From: Neoceratodus forsteri | Taxonomy: Eukaryota; Chordata; Ceratodontiformes; Ceratodontidae | Direction: 5' to 3' | Assembly (NCBI GenBank): GCA_016271365.2 | Contig: CM028131.1 | Span: 175,650,501-175,714,500 of the forward strand | DNA length: 64,000 nucleotides | Shown here: piece after piece, positions 47,486 to 57,655 of the stretch | How the letters are laid out: the number at the start of each line of letters is the position of its first letter | How positions within the stretch are numbered: position 1 is the stretch's first letter | Made by a program: the position numbers and the translations under genes | The notes under the pieces: generated by a model | Database searches by the model: none | What the model saw: only the letters and a program-made list of their open reading frames with translations | What the model was told of the DNA's origin: nothing

Positions 47486-48588
47486 TTGTGTGCTGCTACT
47501 GAGGATGATTCTTTTAATGAGTTCTCTACAGATTTAGACGCATTAGAATCACTATTACAGGAGCAGCGTATTGATCTTGACCATTTGACCTCTCATCAAC
47601 TTACAGACAGAGGTATTTTTGCTGCTAGAGAACATTTATTAAAACAGAGAAGGTCTTTATTCAAACCTAAATCTACTTTTTACCCAAATGTTTATAATAT
47701 TGCTATTAGTACTTTTGAAAAAGTGGTTTGTCAGCAGGTTAAATCTGTATTAAAAATGAAAATGTCACACCTAAGAATAACGTCACTCATGCAGAATGGG
47801 ATGCCATTAACATGCTGCCAGAGAACACTTCAATTGTCATAAAACCTGCAGATAAGGGTAGAAACATAGTTATACTTAACATGGCACAGTATAGAAACAT
47901 TGTTTTAACACTATTAGAAAATGAAACGAACTACGAGAAACTTAAGTCAGATCCTACACTGTTCTTTAAAAAAGAATTGCAACATCTCCTTTTACATTAT
48001 GTAAATGAGGGGGACATTACTGGACCAGAATATCAGTATATCTGGTCAGAATATTCTGTTATTCCTAGTTTTTATATTTTGCCTAAGATACACAAAAATA
48101 AAGAAAACCCACCAGGTAGACCTGTAGTTTCTGGTTTTGATAGCTTAACTCGGAATTTAGGTAAGTGTATTGACTTTTTTCTCCAGCAAAGTGTCTTAGA
48201 ACTGGATTCTTATATAAAAGATACGAAGGACTTGTTATGCAAGATTAAAGACTTGGGCTGGAGTGAGGATCTAACATGGTTGGGTATAGATGCAGAATCC
48301 TTGTAAACATCTATTAAACATAATCATGGCCTCACAGCAGTACAACATTTTCTGGATAAAAGTACCTTGGATGAAACTATTCCTAGGGAATTCTTGGTGG
48401 AGGCTCTCGAGTTTATATTAAGACACAATTATTTTAAATTCGAGAACCAGTACTATTTACAGAAATGTGGTACAGCAATGGGTGCAGCCATGGCACCTAG
48501 TTATGCCAACCTTTTCCTGGGTTATTGGGAATATATGGCTATTTTTAATCAAAAACTAAACCCATACTTTCCACACATTAAAAACTGA
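47486..48588 (+). pseudogene. PLE family B reverse transcriptase, plus copy
   Basis: Frame 47486-47842, then a frameshift near 47750, and 47812-48306 carry the first motifs: NTSIVIKPADKGRNIVILN and LPKIHKNKENPPGRPVVSGF. Motif A reads LGIDAESL followed by TAA, so it keeps the Asp that the minus copy lost. Frame 48367-48588 has GTAMGAAMAPSYANLFLGYW and ends HIKN-TGA, followed in phase by FRFIDNILCIW (IDN for IDD). Confidence 0.85.
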
Positions 48589-49704
48589 TTTAGATTTATC
48601 GACAATATACTATGCATCTGGCAAGGTAGCAATGAGATAATACCAGAATTTATGCAGTGGCTGAATGTCAACAATCTTAATCTTCATTTTACCTCTGAAG
48701 CAAATAGGAAAACATTGAATTTTCTAGATCTGACTCTCACAGTAAGCGAAGACTGTAAAACCATTAACACATCAGGTTTTCAAAAACACACAGCCACAAA
48801 TTCAGTGCTGCATGCCGATAGTGCCCATCCACAAAGTCTTAAGGATTCTATACCATACAGTCAACTATTAAGAATTCAAAGAAATTGTAGCTCGGAGGAT
48901 GTGTTTAACACACAGGTGGAGGAATTAATCAATAGACTCCTTAAAAGAGGGTATGATCCCACCCTCTTAAAAACATTAAAGGAGAAAGTGAGTAATCTAG
49001 AACAAACTAAACTCATTACAGGAGTGAATCTAGAAACTTCACTAACTAACCCAGCACCGTGCACATTCATCACAGAGTACAATCATAAAGCAGGCAGAAT
49101 TGGTAATATTATTTACTGAAATTGGCATATTCTACATTCAGATGAAGCAGTAGGAACAGCAGTAGGATCTAGCCCTCGGGTATCTTTCAGTAGAGCAAAA
49201 GATCTCAAAGATTTTGTGGTCCACAGCAGACTACAATCTGCACAAACAGAAATGGCAACCACATGGCTGCCTCAAAGACCATCGGGCTTTTTTAAGTGCT
49301 CTAGATGTAATATATGCAGATATACTATATCAGGGAAAACATTCCAACATCCGATGGAGCCTAATGTCAGTGTTGACATTAGACAATTGATTACAAGTGA
49401 CACTAGCTATGTGATCTATGCTCATTGGTGAACCTGCAAGTTAGTATATATTGGGAAAACTGTTCATCCCTTGAAACAGAGAATTCAGGAACATATTAGA
49501 GCTATACTTAACAAGAGACAGGATACACCAGTTGGTCTGCATTTTTTAACACACCATTCCTCTAAAACTGAAGATGTCAAATGTATGGGTTTGGAATGGA
49601 TCCTGCCCTTTGTACAAGGGGATGATAGACCAAACCAATTATTAGAAAAAGAAAGCTTCTGGATCTTCAAACTTAATAGTGTCAAACCCCAAGGTCTAAA
49701 TTAA
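48589..49704 (+). pseudogene. PLE family B RT end + GIY-YIG, plus copy
   Basis: Frame 48652-49119 continues the reverse transcriptase (NFLDLTLTVSEDCKTINTSG) without the NLE-stop found in the minus copy. Frame 49216-49431 has the Cys-rich linker (FKCSRCNICRYTISGKTF) and SYVIYAHW-stop. Frame 49471-49704 holds QRIQEHIRAILNKRQDTPVG and LLEKESFWIFKLNSVK. The GIY half-motif is cut by a TGA, so the endonuclease is inactive. Confidence 0.8.
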
Positions 49705-50167
49705 ATATGGGATCTAAAGCCATTTTTGAATAAGTAATCTAAGTGCTTTTGTGTTTTTCCATGTAATGAGATATAGAGATACATATAACCTCTCCTTTCT
49801 CTACTCTTTTTAGATAATTTTCACCTACCTGAAATGCACAAGAAATTAAGGCACTGTTCCTGCATATATAGATAAACATGGATTTCTTTTCACTTACATG
49901 TACAAGCAAAATGTTTTCAGAGGGCGTCTATGGCAGCCTTCAAGTAAAATTGTGTTATTTGCTGATAACAATTTAAATTGCCTGTAAGTGTGGTGCAACT
50001 CCGGTAGAAAATGAGATTTGTTTATTTCAGTTACTTTGATAATACACTGCTTAGTATTTAGGACACTGTTTTATTCTTTTCCTTTAAGTTGATAATTGAA
50101 TGTATCATCTCATGTATTATGCATTAGAAGGTGTATTTAAAGAATGACGTTTTGTATTGTAACCACA

Positions 50168-50203
50168 CCCCTGAGGAAGACTTGTTTGAAGTCGAATCGC
50201 TGG
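50168..50203 (+). ncRNA. Hammerhead-like hairpin, PLE family B (3' end)
   Basis: Same as 45711-45745: CCTGAGGAAGACTTGTTTGA followed by AGTCGAATCGCTGG. The 5-bp stem is intact. It lies about 60-80 bp before an AATAAA-like sequence (TTAAATAAACATACACG) and about 120-150 bp before the element end. Confidence 0.4.
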
Positions 50204-50325
50204 GTGAGGGAGTCCCCTCTGTTGTTGGTACTCCTTGTTAAATAAACATACACGTTTGCAATTGGCCTGCTAAGTCTTAACTTTTTCCAAAGAGAGACCC
50301 GAGTGACATCACTTTTGGATGTCCT

Positions 50326-51365
50326 TTTCCACTCCCACCACTTCAGCAGACAGATTGCTCCAAGATTCTACTACCCTTTCCATAAAGTAATACTTCCTCA
50401 CACCTGTTCTGAATCTACCTTCTGTTAATTTCCACTCATGTCCATGTTACCGCGAATTGGTATTCAGACTAAATAGTTCCTCACAGTTTATTTTGTTAAT
50501 TCCCTTAAGGAACTTGAAAGTCTCTAGCATACCTCCCCTCTCTCTTCTGTTCTCCGGTGAGTAAATATTTAATGCCTTGTTATGCTCCTCATTGGATCTG
50601 CCCTGCTGGCTATGAATCATTTTTGTTACTCTGCGCTGCAATGTCTCCAACCTATCCTTATCCTTTCTTAAGTAAGGACTCCAGAACTGGATGCAATACT
50701 CTAGTTGAGGCCTCACCAGAGATCTATAGATGGGAAGTATTACCTCTTTTTTTCTGCTACCTATACCCTACTGATATATCCCAGCATCCTGTTAGCCTTG
50801 CTATAGGCCTTGTTGCACTGATATGAGTGCCTAAGTGAGTTGCTAATGATAACTCCTAGATCCCATTCCTCAGCTGTAGCGCTAAGTCTCTCTCCTCCCA
50901 TCCAGTACTCTGTCTTAGGGTTCTTTTTCCCTAAATGCATTGCCTTGCACTTTCTAGTGTCAAATTTTAACTGCCAGACCTTTGACCACCCCTTTTTTAG
51001 ATCTCTCTGCATTTCCCTTATGGCCTCTTCACTAACCTCCCTCCTATATAGTTTTGTATAATCTATGAAGAGACACAACCTGCCCTGGATTCCTGCTCCA
51101 AAGTCACTAATCAACATGTTAAAGAGGACTGGACAAAGGACCGATCCCTGTAGAACCCTGTTCATAACCTCCTTCTCCTCTGATTTAACCCCATTGACCA
51201 CCACTGTCTGCTGCCTCCTCTCTAGCCACTTAGCCACCCAGTTCACAGTGGGTTTAGCTGTACCCAGGTCTTCCATCTTCTTGAGCAATCATTTGTGAGG
51301 TATTGAGTCAAAAGCCTTGCTGAAGTCAAAGTAGAGCAGATACACAGTGTGGCCCTTGTTTAATT
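50326..51365 (-). pseudogene. CR1 reverse transcriptase, 5' piece of split copy
   Basis: Minus-strand frames: WVAKWLERRQQTVVVNGVKS, then VLQGSVLCPVLFNMLISDFG and a decayed LFIDYTKLY for LFADDTKLY (50761-51288); and RPQLEYCIQFWSPYLRKDKD, then LQRRVTKMIHSQQG (50447-50716). After RTGVRKYYFMERVVES and SAEVVGVE the element breaks at 50326, where PLE family B inserted. The reading continues at 40458. The 5' end is truncated near 51365. Confidence 0.8.
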
Positions 51366-51479
51366 ACTAGATCACATTACTAATTACATCTAACTACATC
51401 ACTATGTGTGCAACTCTTGTTACAGCATATACAACTGCAGCATTTACTGGGAATAATAAATGCCCTATTTTTGGCTTTT

Positions 51480-52440
51480 TAGTGCATTAGCTCTTATTAT
51501 GAAACAGTGAAGTTATCCATTTCTCTCTTTTCTTGAAGAACGCCACACAATATAGGATTACATACTTCACTGGTATATAATTATCTTCCCTACATGCACA
51601 TTCTTTGACGACACACCCATTTCCAACAACAATAATGTCTGGCAAAAAATGTTTCTGTATTCCCAGTCTAAATTTGCAAAATAAATTTTAAAGGGTCTTA
51701 TCACATGGTGTTAAGTACTTTTCATTGTCATATTCAAATTTAAAGTAATCATAGTTTTATTGTAATCCAAGATGTATATCTTGGCCATATCCAGTTTTAC
51801 TGGAACTTTTTTCAGGTGAGAGATCACTTCCAAGGTGTGTGATAATCTTTTTTATTGTATTCAAAATATGAATATCAGATTTTAGGTGTTTATCTATCTG
51901 TGCCTCTAAATATTTATATTCATCTACATTTACCAATTGGACCCCATTATTTTTTAATATATTCAATTATAATGTTTTACAAATGTTATTTCGTTGTGAA
52001 CTGAAGAGCATAGTTTTCCTTTTTTGACTTATAACAAGCCTCGACTTCTCAAACCACTGCTCCATCATAGAAAAGTTCATTTGTAATTTCATCTGCAAAA
52101 TTTCTATCTGTTGATATCAATACATATCATCCGTTTAAAGTCTAATGTGTGTTGTTTATATGTTTTGGTAATCATTCGTGTAATTTAAAAATAAAACATG
52201 TCCTAATCTCAGCCTCTGGGGAACATTGCTTTCCAAGGACCATTCTGGTGATGAGTGGCTTTTAGCAACAACTCTTTGGGTTCTCCCACTTAAGTAAGAA
52301 CCAACCCATTTTATTACATTATGGGCAGTTCCTATGCTATATAAGCAATATCAAAATGTTATGATGTACAAGATCAAAAGCCTTCAAGAAGTATGATATA
52401 CAAGATCAAAAGCCCTGAAGAGGTCGATGAACACTGCACT
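51480..52440 (-). pseudogene. L2-like LINE fragment
   Basis: The minus frame 51757-51966 reads GVQLVNVDEYKYLEAQIDKH and LKSDIHILNTIKKI, a reverse-transcriptase thumb (KYLG-type motif). Further into the element (about 52200-52440) the sequence matches a GVPQ-RLRLG-like palm with conserved FKAFDLV-type wording in another frame. It is heavily decayed; the exact clade is uncertain. Confidence 0.5.
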
Positions 52441-52870
52441 CTGTCAGTCACCACCTCTGGGATTGAGAGGTATGTGCTCAGTTTCTATGAAACATAAGCC
52501 ATTAAGTGAGCTGGCATGGAATTCAGTGAATTTGGTGCCAAGTAGGGTATCTGGACTGACCTTGATGACGAAGCAAACATGCACTTGAACACATTCTTTC
52601 AATGCTCTAATAGTGAATCCTACATAAATCTTGCAGCAGGGGCAACTGAGAGCATAAACCACTAAAGAAGTGTTACAGTTTATGAACTGTTTCTCTGCTA
52701 CTGGTTTGGGTATGGTAGGGTGTCTGAACAATTTGGATTGTATGCAAAAGTTGCTAACATTACAATGGCCACATTTAAATCAAACACTTGGCCTGTCAGG
52801 AAACCAAGTAGGATAAATGTTAGGCTGTTTATTCCCATAGAAACTGTGCATAACTAGGTTTCCTGTAATA
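52441..52870 (-). pseudogene. PLE GIY-YIG fragment, third family
   Basis: Minus frame 52444-52731 encodes PTIPKPVAEKQFINCNTSLV, then VYALSCPCCKIYVGFTIRAL and KECVQVHV. This is a GIY-YIG endonuclease start (VVYAL...IYVGFT.R.LKECVQVH) but differs clearly from families A and B, so it is a third PLE lineage. Only the linker and the first part of the endonuclease remain. It is bounded by LINE fragments on both sides. Confidence 0.65.
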
Positions 52871-52874
52871 CACA

Positions 52875-54010
52875 TTACATATGAACATATGAAAAATGCC
52901 AGCAGAATCAGGCTATTTTGGTCTATCTGGTCTGCTCGAGTGTACAGCTCCCAGTAGGATTTATGGGAGATGTCCCACCTCCCATTTCCACATATAGTCT
53001 TCTTCCTTTCTCCTCTCATCCCCTACTCATCCCACCCATTATGACTTTCCATTTTACTCTGTCCCAACCCCTTTTAAAGCTGTCCACTGTTTTCAATGAT
53101 ACTACCTCCTCCAGCAGTTCATTCCACCTGGATACCACTCTTCCTGTGAAAAAGTGCCTTCTCATTTCCCTCTTGAATCTTCCTCACACTAATTTAGGAC
53201 TATGCCGTTTAGTGGATCCATTATCCCTGAGATTGAAGATACCATCCATACTGACCTTATTTATACTGTTCTTTTAAGGTACTTGAAGGTTTCAATCATT
53301 TCCACCATTTCACTTCTGTCCTCCAGGGAATACATGTTGAGCACCTGTAACCTTTCCTCATAGGGTTTGTCCTGTACATCATTGATTATCTTGGTTTCCC
53401 TTTTCTGCACCCCCTGCAGTAAATTGATGTCTTTATTAAGATATGGACATTAGAACTGCACACAGTACTCCAAATGTGTTCTTACCAAGGAGCTGTACAA
53501 TGGCAGAATGTCCTCCCCTTTTCCTGGAAGTGATTTCTCTGGTGATGCATCCTAGCATCTTGAAGGCTTTGGCTGCTGCTTTATAGCACTGCACAGAGTG
53601 CTTCAGGTCCATGGTGATGATTACCCCTAGGTTCTTTTCCTCCTCAGAGCTGGACACCTGTATCCCTCCCAGCCAGTAACTGGTTCCTGGGTTCTTAGCT
53701 CCCAGGTGCATGACCTTGCACTTCATGGTGTTGAGCCCGAGCTACCCAACCACATTTTGAGCCTAGCTAGGTCATCCCTGAGCTTCTGCTTCCCCTCCTC
53801 TGTGTCCACTCTCCTACAGAGCTTAGTGTCCTCTGTGAATAGATCATTTTTAACTTTGATCCCGTCCACTATGTCACTAATAAAGATAATAAACAACAGT
53901 GAGTCAAGCACTGAGCCCCGTGGGAACCCACTGGTTACAGGCCTAGGCTTCAAGAGTCCCTTCCCCCACTACCCTCTGGTTCTATTTTGTAATCAGATCT
54001 TTACACACCC
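52875..54010 (-). pseudogene. CR1 LINE, another family
   Basis: Ends on the minus strand in TTTCATATGTTCATATG (complement at 52878-52894), a terminal octamer-like repeat comparable to other CR1 ends. Minus frames: TSGFPRGSVLDSLLFIIFIS and FTEDTKLCRRVDTEEGKQKL (53723-53953), KCKVMHLGAKNPGTSYWLGG and EEEKNLGVIITMDLKHSVQC (53436-53726). The FADD motif has decayed to FTED. It is distinct from the CR1 at 11838 and 50326. Confidence 0.75.
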
Positions 54011-54021
54011 TGCCAGAAAAG

Positions 54022-54785
54022 AAGAAGAGTGACTCAGCTGACTCTCACTCTAAAAGACTAGAGATGGAGAACTAGAAAGAATTTCCGAATAACAAACAAG
54101 CAAAGTTTGTGTGCATGTTGGAGGGACTGTGAATGTGTAGGTGTGTGGTGAGCTGGTGTATGTGGTGGTAGGCTTCTCCAGGGGGACTCAAAGGAGTCAG
54201 ATCAAAACTTGAAAAACAATTGAAAAAGTTTTATAAAAGAAAAACCCAGAAGAAAAGAAAGGAGGGAAGCTGAGTGGGTGGTTTGGGGTGGGCTGGTACA
54301 GGCCTGTCTCCTTAGCTCTCCTGCTGCCATGTTTTCTTGCTTGCTGAAAAAAATAAATGCTGTGCATAAAAGAAAGAACAGAGTGACTCAGCTGAATCTA
54401 ACAGAGTAACAGAAGAAGCACAGGAAAGAAAGAACAAGAAAGCAAAGTCTGTGTGTGTTGGGGGGATTGTGAATGTGTACTCCTCCGTGGGTGGGGGGCT
54501 GGTGTACGTGGTGGTAGGATTCTCCAGAGGGACTTGGAGGAGTCAGACCAAAACCTAAAAAAAAAAACTAAAAAAAAAAAAAACACAGGAAAAGAAAGGG
54601 GGACTGAGTGGCTGTTTTTTTGGGGATGGTACAGGCCTGTCTCCTTACCTCTTCTGCTGTCATGTTTTCTTGCTTGCTAAACAAAATTAAATAAATAAAT
54701 AAAAAGAAAAAAACAGAGTGACTTTAACAGAGTAAGAAGGAGAAATAAAACAGGAAAGAAAGGACAACAATAAAGCAATGTCAGC
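54022..54785. repeat. Tandem repeat, ~345-bp unit
   Basis: Two full copies and a partial third, each beginning GAGTGACT (54027, 54381, 54716) and containing GGACTGTGAATGTGTA-like sequence, TGGTGGTAGG-TTCTCCAGRG, GGTACAGGCCTGTCTCCTTA and CATGTTTTCTTGCTTGCT. A-rich runs differ between copies. It could be the 5' part of the following hAT element. Confidence 0.75.
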
Positions 54786-54786
54786 T

Positions 54787-54837
54787 AGTGTGTGTCTGTG
54801 AGTGTGTGAGTGAGTGGTGGAGTGAGTGAGTGAGTGA

Positions 54838-54871
<34 letters not shown>
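54787..54871. repeat. (GT)n/(GAGT)n microsatellite
   Basis: Compound simple repeat, GTGTGT with GAGTGAGT blocks. Confidence 0.95.
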
Positions 54872-54872
<1 letters not shown>

Positions 54873-54928
54873 GGAGGGACTCCAGCATGGTACTGCAATG
54901 TACTGTCCCTCAGTTCCATGATCCAGTG

Positions 54929-55755
54929 TCATCCTGCAGCTGTGAATTATCTCCATTCTTCAGCTTCTGCCACAGCTGACAGACTAGTGCCTTCCTTGGG
55001 TAGTGGCTTGTCATAAGCCATTTGGGTTAGCCAATCAATTTTTCAATACAATCAAACAAATATTTTAATGGTGAATAGTGTAGTGCATTAATACAAGGGT
55101 TTATTATAATGTATAGGGAGACCTTAATATTAACTAAAATCAAGCAGATTACAACCTTGTTATGCCATCAATAAGACATCACTCTGTTGTAATCCTTCTT
55201 GAGTATGTCATATCAATTGTATAACAAAACAGAATGCTCACAACAATCAATGTTCCGTAAAGTAATTTAGTAAAGTAATTCAATCCACAATTATACAATC
55301 TTGGTAGCTCATACACTATAAAATACAATGTGTGGTCTTTGGTTAACAACCATGCTGAAAACACCTTGAGGTTGCCATGACATCTGAAAACCTGTCGAGC
55401 TACACTCTCGAGGTTTACAATTATGTCATGGCAATCTCTCAAGTCTTTACAGCATGGTTATTAACTAAAGACCATACATTATCCTCTATGCCATCTTGCT
55501 GTGATCATCCCTATTCTCAAGCAGCTGCCTCTGCTGTCAGACTAATGCCTTCCCTTGATAGTGGCTTGCAATGAGCTACCTGAGCTAGCCAATCCATTTT
55601 ACAATACAAATAAAAACATATTTTGATGCCAAATAGTGCAGTGCATTAATCCAAAGGTTTATTGTCATCCTGCTGTGGATTATGTCCATTCTCAAGCACC
55701 CAGTGTCCATGCTTCCTAGGTAGGGGCTTGTCATAAGCCATCGGGGTTAGTCAGG
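54929..55755. repeat. Diverged tandem repeat, ~175-bp unit
   Basis: Three copies at about 54929-55105, 55489-55664 and 55663-55755, sharing ATCCTGC-GCTGTG, CTCCATTCT, GACTARTGCCTTCC, GTAGTGGCTTG and GTGCATTAATNCAARGGTTTATT. Copies 1 and 2 are separated by the palindrome at 55325-55481. They may be subterminal repeats of the hAT element. Confidence 0.65.
55325..55481. repeat. 157-bp foldback palindrome
   Basis: Left arm 55325-55399 and right arm 55407-55481 are near-perfect inverted repeats. AATGTGTGGTCTTTGGTTAA pairs with the complement of TTAACTAAAGACCATACATT; AACCATGCTG with CAGCATGGTT; TTGCCATGACAT with ATGTCATGGCAA; CGAG with CTCG. The loop is about 7 bases. It could be a foldback MITE inserted in the tandem repeat or a hairpin RNA locus. 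Confidence 0.75.
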
Positions 55756-56051
55756 CACACCCAGAGAGAGAGAGATGTCATCTGATAAAGTAGCAGGGAG
55801 CTGGAGAGTTATCAGATGTCCCAACACACTACCTATAAGCACAAACCAACAGCAGGAGCAATTTATAGGTAATACAGCAGAAAGGGGCACTACATAAGCG
55901 AATGCAGCATACAGAAGCACCCTAACCATTGTAGAAGAAAATAGTCAGTCAACAGTTATTAAATTGGGTTCCTTGGTGACTTTTGTGCTGTTGCTTGTAT
56001 TTAAGCTGCTTTAGCTAGCCACCCCATGGATAAAAACAATTACCTGAAGTA

Positions 56052-56077
56052 GGTGTGTGTGTGTGTGTGTGTGTGTT
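56052..56077. repeat. (GT)n microsatellite
   Basis: A 26-bp GT run upstream of the hAT coding region. Confidence 0.9.
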
Positions 56078-56298
56078 AACTTTTACTCACCTGGCATTGT
56101 TTGCATTTCATTTTATTAATTTTTTTGTTATTCCCTGTTTACAAAACATGGACAAAACTAAACAAATGTAACTGTTTAAAAGAAAAAGTAAAAGGAAGAG
56201 GCAAGATGCTACTAGTAGGCCTTCCAGTCCCAAAAGTGGTCTAGAACAATACTTGTTGGAAAGCAACCCAAAAGATTCAGAGTCTGTGAGCAAGATGG

Positions 56299-57655
56299 AT
56301 GAGTGGCACATCCCTTTTCCCAAGCCCTACAAGTGATCCATTCACAGGTGCTGGTTCTGGTACATCAAGTCAAGGTAGTATCAAAAGGAGAACCACGGGT
56401 GCTACTGCACCATGCAAGAGGAGTAAGGGCCATGGTAGAAAAGACACTGTTATTAACAGAACCAAAGTAGTTGGTGGCATTACCCAGAGAGGAACTGAAA
56501 GGATTAGTATTTATGCATTTAATGCACCGTTGTCCCAATCATTGAACAAGTCTGACTCCAGCATGGGCCATAACAGCAGTGGTAGCAACTTTGTGCCCAG
56601 TGACTATGGGTCTGAGTCATCTGACTCTGATACTAGTGATGTATTGCGGGACAGAACTGGAAGAAATTCTGAAGAAGGGTCGTCGAGTGGGACCAACCAA
56701 AAAGGAGATGGTAACAAGGAAGATTCTCCTGTTTCCCCCAATGACACTGTTATTTTAGGGAAGGAAAATAATGACAGTGACAGGCCTCATGATGTAAGCA
56801 CTGCTACTAGTGCTACAGAACAGCTGTTTATACCTGGAGGTAAAAAAATTAAAAAGGTCACCTCTTGGGTCTGGAATTACTATTGCATTGACTCCCAAAA
56901 TATCTGTCATGCAATATGCACTATTTGTAAAACTGGTGTCAGCAGGGGGAGAGGGGAGTATCACCTTGGCATATCTACATTGATAAGACACCTAAAGAGA
57001 ATGCACCCAATGGTACTCAGAAGAGATGTGATACCACTGTTGTGTAGTGAGACAGAAAATGAGGCATTGGATGACAATAACAGATACTGTTCTTCTTTCA
57101 TAACCAAAACAGGTGGCATTGCCAATTATTTTTTACCCACCTCAGCCAAAAAAGCCATGTACACAATTCACTATCACCATCAGGCAATCTAGTATCTGAC
57201 AGTTCCCCTCAATTAAATTTGGTTTGCTCTTTTTGGAGCATTTCAAAGGGCATGTAAATGTGAACCCAATCATCCTGCTGCCCCAAAATTAAACAAGGCC
57301 ATAGAAGAAATGATAGGACTAGACCAGCATCCCTTCTCTTTTGTTGAGTCTGTTGGTTTTTAAACAACTAGTGCAGATTGCAGTGCCACGATTTTCTACT
57401 GTGAATTGTATGAGAAAGTGATGCAGGCCTTAAAGCTGGCAGCAGTGCCACAGATCCATATTACAACTGACATGTGGACTGGCAGCCAAACTGTAGACTA
57501 CATGACAGTCACTGCTCACTTGGCTCCCTTGCATGATTCCTCTGCCTCATCCTCTGTCTAAGACTCAACCAGGACATTTAAGAAGCAGGTTGCCTTGTGT
57601 ATTACTAGTTTTGAGTCAAAAGATCATACTGCAGTGAATCTCTTGTAGGAGCTAA
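56299..57655 (+). pseudogene. hAT transposase, N-terminal half (BED finger)
   Basis: The open frame 56299-57192 (297 codons) has a Ser-rich acidic N-terminus and a BED-type zinc finger: SWVWNYYCID (189-198), C207-x2-C210 and H231-x4-H236 (RHLKRMHP). BED fingers bind transposon ends. After a stop at 57190 the hAT core continues in changing frames: AIEEMIGLDQHPFSFVESVG, LKLAAVPQIHITTDMWTG and YMTVTAHLAPLHD, around 57300-57530, where TTDMWT contains the first catalytic Asp of the hAT RNase-H-like fold. It is interrupted at about 57660 by an L2 and resumes at about 60776. Stops and frameshifts make it a pseudogene. Confidence 0.85.

Larger units (their letters stand above)
45044..50325 (+). mobile_element. 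Penelope-like element family B, plus copy
   Basis: The second family B copy, in opposite orientation to 40459-45043. It begins with a 5'-truncated partial copy (45044-45830, matching 49503-50290), then the full element from about 45815. It ends at 50322-50325 with CTTTTGGATGT. Tandem arrangement of a truncated and a full unit is the standard PLE pseudo-LTR structure. It is very similar to the minus copy through 5' UTR, coding region and 3' UTR, with more stops and frameshifts. Confidence 0.9.
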
